Below, in pieces: positions 58,380 through 64,000 of a stretch of 64,000 nucleotides of DNA. Where the stretch lies: assembly GCF_019175385.1 (NCBI RefSeq), contig NC_083341.1, positions 21,894,203 through 21,958,202 on the forward strand. Direction: 5' to 3'. A program made the translations under genes and the position numbers. Source of the DNA: Lycium barbarum. Lineage: Eukaryota; Streptophyta; Magnoliopsida; Solanales; Solanaceae. The first letter of the stretch is position 1, and each line of letters begins with the position of its first letter. Under the pieces are notes generated by a model. It saw only the letters and a program-made list of their open reading frames with translations. It searched no databases and had not been told where the DNA came from.

Positions 58380-59285
58380 CTAGGGACGGTTCAGTTCCCA
58401 AAGGAGCTTATCAACTTTTTCATTGTAAGCATGCTGATTTTACAGTATCTGATCCCTAAGTTCATCCATTACTGCTTTCAAGTGATTCCTCTCAACGCGC
58501 ATGCTCTCATTTTCTTCCTTCATTTGGCGACAAGAACCGATTTTGTTGGTTTCTTCAGCCAGCTAATCTATGCGAAGAACATTTTCAACCTTGAGCTATT
58601 GAATTTCTGCATCAACGACTTTTTGAGCTTCAACCATGGTCGAGAGGATCAGAGCTGCTCCTTCAGTCGTGCACTCATAATCTTCTAGGGTAGCCACAGA
58701 GAGTATATTTTCCCCTGTCCCCAAGGTAGCTTTTCCAGTTCTTACGTTGAAATGCCCGAGTACCTTTGTTAGAAAAAACCCATAGGGGAGACCAAGTTCA
58801 CCTTGCTTAATTCTCACTGTATTGATCATATGTTCAATCATGATGCAGGCAGATTGATCAGTTCAAAAGCTGCTAAGGATTCCATGAGGACTAGATGTGT
58901 GGTAGTGACACCAGTACTTCCCCCAGCTCTTGATATGAGTGCCTTGTCCACAAATTCAAAAACCAGATGATACTTAAGCTTAATCTCTCTTTTGGAGAGA
59001 TTTTCATTAGAGGCCGACTCTTCTTCCTTAACAATAGCATTTTTGAAATAGGTAGAGGCCCTTCCAGTTACAGTCTTTAACCCCTTAGTCTGTATTTCCA
59101 AGATTTTCGCTAGCACTGACTCAGTCAACACAAACTCTGTTACATTCACTGTTAGAACCAGAGTACATCCAAGTGGAAAAGCTTGTGTATTGTTCAATCA
59201 CTTCAGCTTCATACACACTAGGTGCCGGTAGAGTAAGGAGATGAGTCCAACTTTGAAATTTCACCATTTCCAATAGTTCCTTAAT
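58380..59285 (-). pseudogene. Extra (env-like position) ORF of the SIRE-like element, decayed
   Basis: Minus-strand protein in at least three frames: a stretch with MVKFQSWTHLLTLPAPSVYE (about 59190-59285), then 58838-59197 (FVLTESVLAKILEIQTKG, TYFKNAIVKEE, LVLMESLAAFELINLPAS), then 58596-58841 (IMIEHMINTVRIKQG, LGLPYGFFLTKVLGHFNV), then a coiled coil ending VDKLLWELNRP at TAG 58380-58382. It resembles a large Solanaceae family of unknown function often labelled putative plant transposon protein (possibly PF20167). It sits between the expected pol and the 3' LTR, the place of the env-like ORF of SIRE elements. Whether it is an envelope is unproven; no signal peptide or membrane segment is visible. 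Confidence 0.6.
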
Positions 59286-60351
59286 TTATGTCTGCTTGCA
59301 CAGGTTTACATTAATCATCATTCTAAAAATACATTTATTCTTTCATAAATTTTCCTCTCTTTCTTTCTTATCAGGTGCATTCTTTTCCTTTTAGAGGCAC
59401 CTGGTTCCTCGCTCGTGCTTATCCTCTCCTTCTTTTAAAAAGAATATTGAGTAATATGTTCCTCTTCTCCTGTCTTTTTTTTTGTTTCCCTTTCCTCATT
59501 TACCTGTATCTATGCATTGCTAGAAGTCTGTTTGCGCACAGAACGTAGTAGGATATTGTCACGACCCGACTAGGGGGTCGCGATGAGCACCCGGTGCTAT
59601 CCCACCCGGGCTGTCACGACCCAGCTAGGGGCCGCGACGAGTACCCGGGGCTGACCACGAGCACCGCTCTTTTCCTCACTCGTCATAACCATTTTACATT
59701 TCTTTATCTTTTATTATATCATAATCATAGCACAGTCATTTTCCCTTTGAAAAGAAAACACAACTTATATTATATACATATGCCTCGTTAGATCGACAAC
59801 ATAATATGTACACATATGCCAGGATAATATAGTGAGACCATCTGACCCACACTACGTGTCTACGAGCCTCTACTGGAGAACTGGACAGATACATATATTC
59901 ATAAAAGCATAAACCGACCGGCACCTCCGAAATAGTGGAGTGCTCCTGCAAATGTGCTGAAAGCTCCTAGCAGTCTACATCGTCTTCCTGCCTACCTGTG
60001 GGCATGAATACAGCGTCCAAAGAAAATGAACGTCAGTACGAATGTTATACTGAGTATGTAAGGCAGGAGTGAAATAAACGTGATAGAAAATCATAAGTCA
60101 TAAGGTGAGAGCAAACCTGCGCGACCCTTGAGAACGAATGTATTTCCTACATACATTATATGTCATACATACATACTGGTCCTACGCTTATCGTCATACC
60201 TATCGCATATCCCAAATATACACACTCGTCGTACTCGTATCGTCGTAGCATATACGCCAAGATATCACATAATCATCATCGTAACACCGTATCTGCTCAT
60301 GCATATCAAACACAGTCATAATACAACACAGTCATGATGCAGCGCAATCAC

Positions 60352-60533
60352 GTACTCGGCCATCTAGGCTCGATACCATGCGTACTCGGCTATATAGGCT
60401 CGATAGGGTGCGTACTCGGCTATATAGGCTCGATAGGGTGCGTACTTGGTCCTCCCGGGCTCGATCATATGCGTACTCGGCCATGTAGGCTCGATCACAT
60501 GCGTACTCGGCCATATAGGCTCGATCATAGGCG
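60352..60533 (-). repeat. 30-bp tandem repeat in solo LTR (f)
   Basis: About six copies of GTACTCGGCCATATAGGCTC plus GATCATATGC. It starts about 735 bp from the TGTCACGACCC end, as in solo LTR (d), but the unit is unrelated in sequence. Confidence 0.9.
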
Positions 60534-61878
60534 TACTCGTTATCATCACATTCACCTTAAACACATATCATGACTTTCCCTAAATCATATATTTAACTTA
60601 AGGACGATCTGTTAGGAATAGCATCAGTTCCATGGCGTGGATCTCATTACATATATCGCGTTCTTATCATTATTACCCCCTTTCATATGTTTATCTATCA
60701 TATCACTCGTAGACTCGTCGTTACTAATCGTCTCGTGAGCATATCATGGCACTACCACAATTACTCGTCACGATTCATCATATCGTGTGCATAGGACTTA
60801 GGGACAATTGTACTTTATCGGGGTGACGTAAGGTCGTGAACCCCCGAGTCCATTATGGAACAATTATGAACGTTATGCCTCACCTTGAAGGAAGTAGCCT
60901 ATAAGGTGAGTGTATACTAGCCCCATAGGAACATCATATCGTAGGCTACGCCACCTCTTGGCCTCAAGCTAATCATTCATTAACACACTCATAGCATATC
61001 TCTCATTCCACATGGCTATTCATAAACAAGAACTCATAGTCTTCTAGGAGATAGAAAATTCATAAAGAAGAAGGAAATCCATACCATAAGATCATGCCTT
61101 AGAAAGAAGGATTAAGCCTCACATACCTTTCTCGTTTAAGCAATCTAGCGTTCGCTTATTCTTCTTCACTGTCATGCCTCTACCTTCAAAAGAGGATTCG
61201 TACTAACATTAGTCAACCAACCATAAGAACGCACTACTAATTCTAGAGAAAATTGGGCAGCACTTCCTTTGATTGTACTACTTTTCCCGTATTTTATATC
61301 AACTCCCAGCATCTACAACACAACTCACAATATCGCAAGCAACAATCAACATTCATATACTTTAGGCAACATCCACCATTTCTCTTCAATTTCTTCACAT
61401 TTATGGTTATAGGTTCGTTATCGTATTTTCCCACGTATCACACTTACCTCATGGTCTACAATTTATTTATAACGTATTCATACTCACAACACCCTAACAT
61501 TCATGATTCAATTCAGCTACTATCCAAATATGACACTATTCACTCTTGAATGACCCATTTGCTATGCTTCTCTATAAGTCGAGTACCTTAATCTTCCAAT
61601 ACCTTAAACAATAAGTAATGGTCATGAAACTTACCTTGGATGATGGCTGAACAAGCCTTGAGTGGAGTTTTCCCTTCTAACACCAAAACCTTACTTTCTC
61701 TCTTTGGATTTCCTTGAGGAAGATGAACTTACTCGGGTTTCATACACTTTGATTCATGGATTTGATGTTGTTAATCTTGGTTTCCTTTGATTTTTCTTGT
61801 GGATCAAAGTTTATAGAGGGTTCCAGAGGTTTTAGGACCAAAAATAGTGAAAAAATGAGTTAGAAACGAAATTGGGTC

Positions 61879-62045
61879 TATATATAATGGTCAAGAAGAT
61901 TCTGGACTGGCACAACATGCGACACTCTATGCGAGTCGCATGTCGAACATGCGAGCCGCATGTTGTGTCGCAAAGCATGCCAGCTAACCAACTTTCACTG
62001 GCACGCTTTGCGGTTGCATCTGCGAGCCGCATGTTGCGCCGCAAA
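61879..62045 (-). promoter_or_regulatory. LTR (f) promoter: TATA box with upstream GCGAGCCGCATGTTG repeats
   Basis: On the minus strand the TATA box (61879-61887) is preceded by a cluster (61912-62045) of GCATGCG/CGCATG words, including two copies of GCGAGCCGCATGTTGNGNCG followed by CAAAG. The layout parallels the GCTACAGTA cluster before the TATA box of LTR (b). Confidence 0.5.
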
Positions 62046-63176
62046 GTGCGCCAGAACGTGATATTCTGCCCCGAACTGTCTGTCGTAAAATGGCCATAAC
62101 TTTTGATCCCAATATGCTGTGAGGGCCTACCACCTATGGTTGGAAAGATCTTTCAATTATATACAACTTTTATCCAGTGGTGTTTTTCCCAAATGCTAAC
62201 TTTATAACAGCGTTTTGGCCCCTCCAACCCAGATCATTACGAAGATGTTTCCTTAACTCGCCCTTTTGGAGGGCCTATGCTCATGTTTGGCTTATGGGTT
62301 CTTCTTGAAACTTACTTGGCACTTCATTACCAATATGAGGGACATTATAATGCTTTTTTTTTTTTTAAAAAGTCATTAATACATCATTAGTTCGATACTC
62401 ATAATGGTTCCTCGTCGGTCAGTTCACTGTGCACGAACGAAAATTTTTCCGAGTTGTAACACGGTCACCCCTTGACATACTTTCACATAACATCTAGGTT
62501 AGTCATAAATCAAATCATGCATTCTAGTCATCAATCAAACTAGTCCCATTGGACGACAGCATTCCTTATATCATCATAGACATCTATGCCACATCAATGT
62601 ACATGGGCCAACGAGGCCAACAAAATGATATACAAAATATAGGATGACAAGGCCAAACACATCTAACCACCTAAACATGTCTACGAGACTCTACGGAGAG
62701 TATAACATATCACATGAGCGGGACAGGACCCCGCTATGCCCATAATTATGTACACAAAAGAATAAGTACCCAAAAGCTATAGCTCCGAATGAAATAGAGC
62801 TCCGCTATATAGTCCCTGAGAATATAGATATGGATCAAGCCAGTCTACCTGTGCTCCTGTGGGCATGACGCAGCGTCCACAAACAAAAGGACATCAGTAT
62901 GAAGAATGTACTGAGTATGTAAAGCATGATCAATATCAATATGAAAGCATAATAGTCAACATATGATATAGCATAGCATGGGAGATAATAATATCGTCGT
63001 CATAGCACTTACTTGCTTTCCACAAGGACATTCCATTTCTATTGCATATCCGTGCCCATACATCCATATCCGTACTTATTTACCTTCACATTTGTTTCCG
63101 TATTCGTATTCATATTTCCATTCATACTCATATTCATAACATATTCGTACTCATATTGATGTCATATACATAGCAT

Positions 63177-63178
63177 AT

Positions 63179-63215
<37 letters not shown>
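63177..63215 (+). repeat. CA/TA compound microsatellite in LTR (e)
   Basis: About nine CA units followed by about nine TA units. It lies in the same part of the LTR that holds minisatellites in the related copies. Confidence 0.9.
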
Positions 63216-64000
63216 GCCTGCCCGACCATAAAGGTTCGGTGTTTCATACATAATTAGCCAGCCAAGGCTCAAGGTTATACATACCTGGCCCTACCAAGGC
63301 ATCAGGGTTATCCGTATCATCTGCAGAGGTGTGCGCGCATTACGTAATCATATACATACTCTATACATATTCATATACATATATCCTGCCCGTCATCATA
63401 AGCTCGGGGTCTTATTATAGCCCTTCATAGGCACACATACATATAATAGCTCATAGGCATCTTTAGCATCATATTATTCTTATCATCATTACTATCATTA
63501 TCACTATCATCGTCATTATTATTATCATTACATCTATCTTATAGGCTTACTCGTCATGTGAGGAACTTAGTACAATCGTAGCATATGAAGAATCGTGAGC
63601 TTACTAGCTCGAAAGATCAATCATTTGAAGAAAACATAGACTTATAGAAGATTTAGACGTTTGGCCAAGGAACCATGCCTTATGAAAGAAGGGTTAGCCT
63701 TACATACCTTTCCGATCAACTATTCTATACTTGCACGTTCTCCTCCGAAGCTCACGTGTCTACCTTCATTAAAGCCATACTATCGTTAGAATCGACAACT
63801 AGCACACACGGCTAAAGCTAGAGAAAATCGGATAGCATCTCCTTTATTTATACAACATTCCTCCATATTGTAATTCAACTCCCAAACTTCAAAAATACAT
63901 TCACAATATCATAACAATAGCCATTAATCATCTATATTAACCACATTATCTAGATTTCTTAATTCGCTCCTAGTTCACCCATATTCATGGTCATATCACC

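Larger units (their letters stand above)
57135..59556 (-). mobile_element. 3' end of a SIRE-like Copia retrotransposon, truncated
   Basis: Order on the minus strand: extra ORF, 3' untranslated region with GATGCCAAAAGGGGGAAGG (about 58115-58135), polypurine tract, LTR. Pol is absent because the region is cut at 59557 by an LTR insertion and the window ends before any continuation. Confidence 0.65.
59612..62461 (-). mobile_element. Solo LTR (f) nested in LTR (e)
   Basis: Plus strand TGTCACGACCCAGCTAGG to GAGTTGTAACA, with duplication CGGGC / CGGTC (59607-59611, 62462-62466; one mismatch). Length 2,850 bp, no protein domain. A TATATATAG box on the minus strand lies at 61879-61887, and the conserved core block lies at 59993-60066. 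Confidence 0.8.
59557..64000 (-). mobile_element. Long LTR (e), same superfamily, runs off the window and holds solo LTR (f)
   Basis: Plus strand starts TGTCACGACCCGACTAGG at 59557, is interrupted after 55 bases by solo LTR (f), and resumes at 62462 (CGGTCACCCCTTGACATAC). It carries the conserved block with GTGGGCATGACGCAGCGTCC (62857-62930) and a CA/TA microsatellite (63177-63215). The far end is beyond 64000, so it may be a solo LTR or part of a full element. Confidence 0.75.

Noticed and set aside
60332..60573. Short open frames with regular internal repeats
   Set aside because: They are translations of the 30-bp LTR minisatellite on either strand.

Overview
This window is a plant nuclear repeat block: an AT-rich eudicot sequence built almost entirely of transposable elements inserted into one another. 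The element families (Tat-type Ty3/gypsy elements with an antisense gene, long TGT..ACA LTRs ending in GGGTCGTGACA, a Stowaway MITE starting CTCCCTCTGTTTCAA, a SIRE-like Copia end) suggest an asterid, most likely Solanaceae. That taxonomic call is inference. I see no intact host gene; the best host-gene trace is a broken EF-hand (calmodulin-like) fragment near 56.9 kb.

Layout. 1-2310: minus-strand Athila-type pol remnant (protease, RT, RNase H), joined to an inverted LTR scrap (about 2320-2560). 2618-11434: a non-autonomous Athila-related element (A) with TSD CTAAC, a tRNA-Asp-like primer site and a decayed Cys-rich ORF but no pol; its 5' LTR is split by a 2.8-kb solo LTR (3537-6325, TSD GTAAT). 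11884-23093: Tat-type element B (minus, TSD AGAAG). Its two 724-bp LTRs differ at about 10 sites by my count. It carries gag-protease, pol lacking the RT core, and a four-exon antisense gene on the plus strand. 23.1-28.8 kb: AT-rich DNA with a foldback element, a short tandem repeat and a Stowaway MITE. 28816-34984: non-autonomous CACTA element (TSD TTG) with a roughly 335-bp tandem array and a duplicated 3' end. 36665-56636: Tat-type element C (minus, TSD GTTGT), an older relative of B (LTRs about 7% diverged), itself broken by three solo LTRs (42248-47058 containing 43243-46191, and 49368-52604). 56642-57134: EF-hand gene fragment. 57135-59556: 3' end of a SIRE-like Copia element (env-like/coiled-coil ORF, polypurine tract, LTR). 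59557-64000: a long LTR interrupted by another solo LTR of the same superfamily (59612-62461).

How the parts work together. Elements B and C show one gene plan. The sense strand encodes gag-protease, an in-frame UAG, then RT-RNase H-second RNase H-integrase. The opposite strand of the 3' region encodes a nuclear-looking coiled-coil protein with three introns and its own conserved promoter (G-box and TATA). The two transcription units converge. In B the UAG sits in the context UAG CAA UCA, which fits the CAR-YYA readthrough rule known from tobamoviruses. B has lost about 141 codons of RT including the YxDD motif, yet its LTRs are young, so it may have been mobilised in trans.

The six long solo LTRs each carry a tandem repeat at a similar place, about 670-820 bp from the LTR 3' end, but usually with a different unit sequence. 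That pattern is the least explained feature of the window. All counts, ages and alignments here are by eye.
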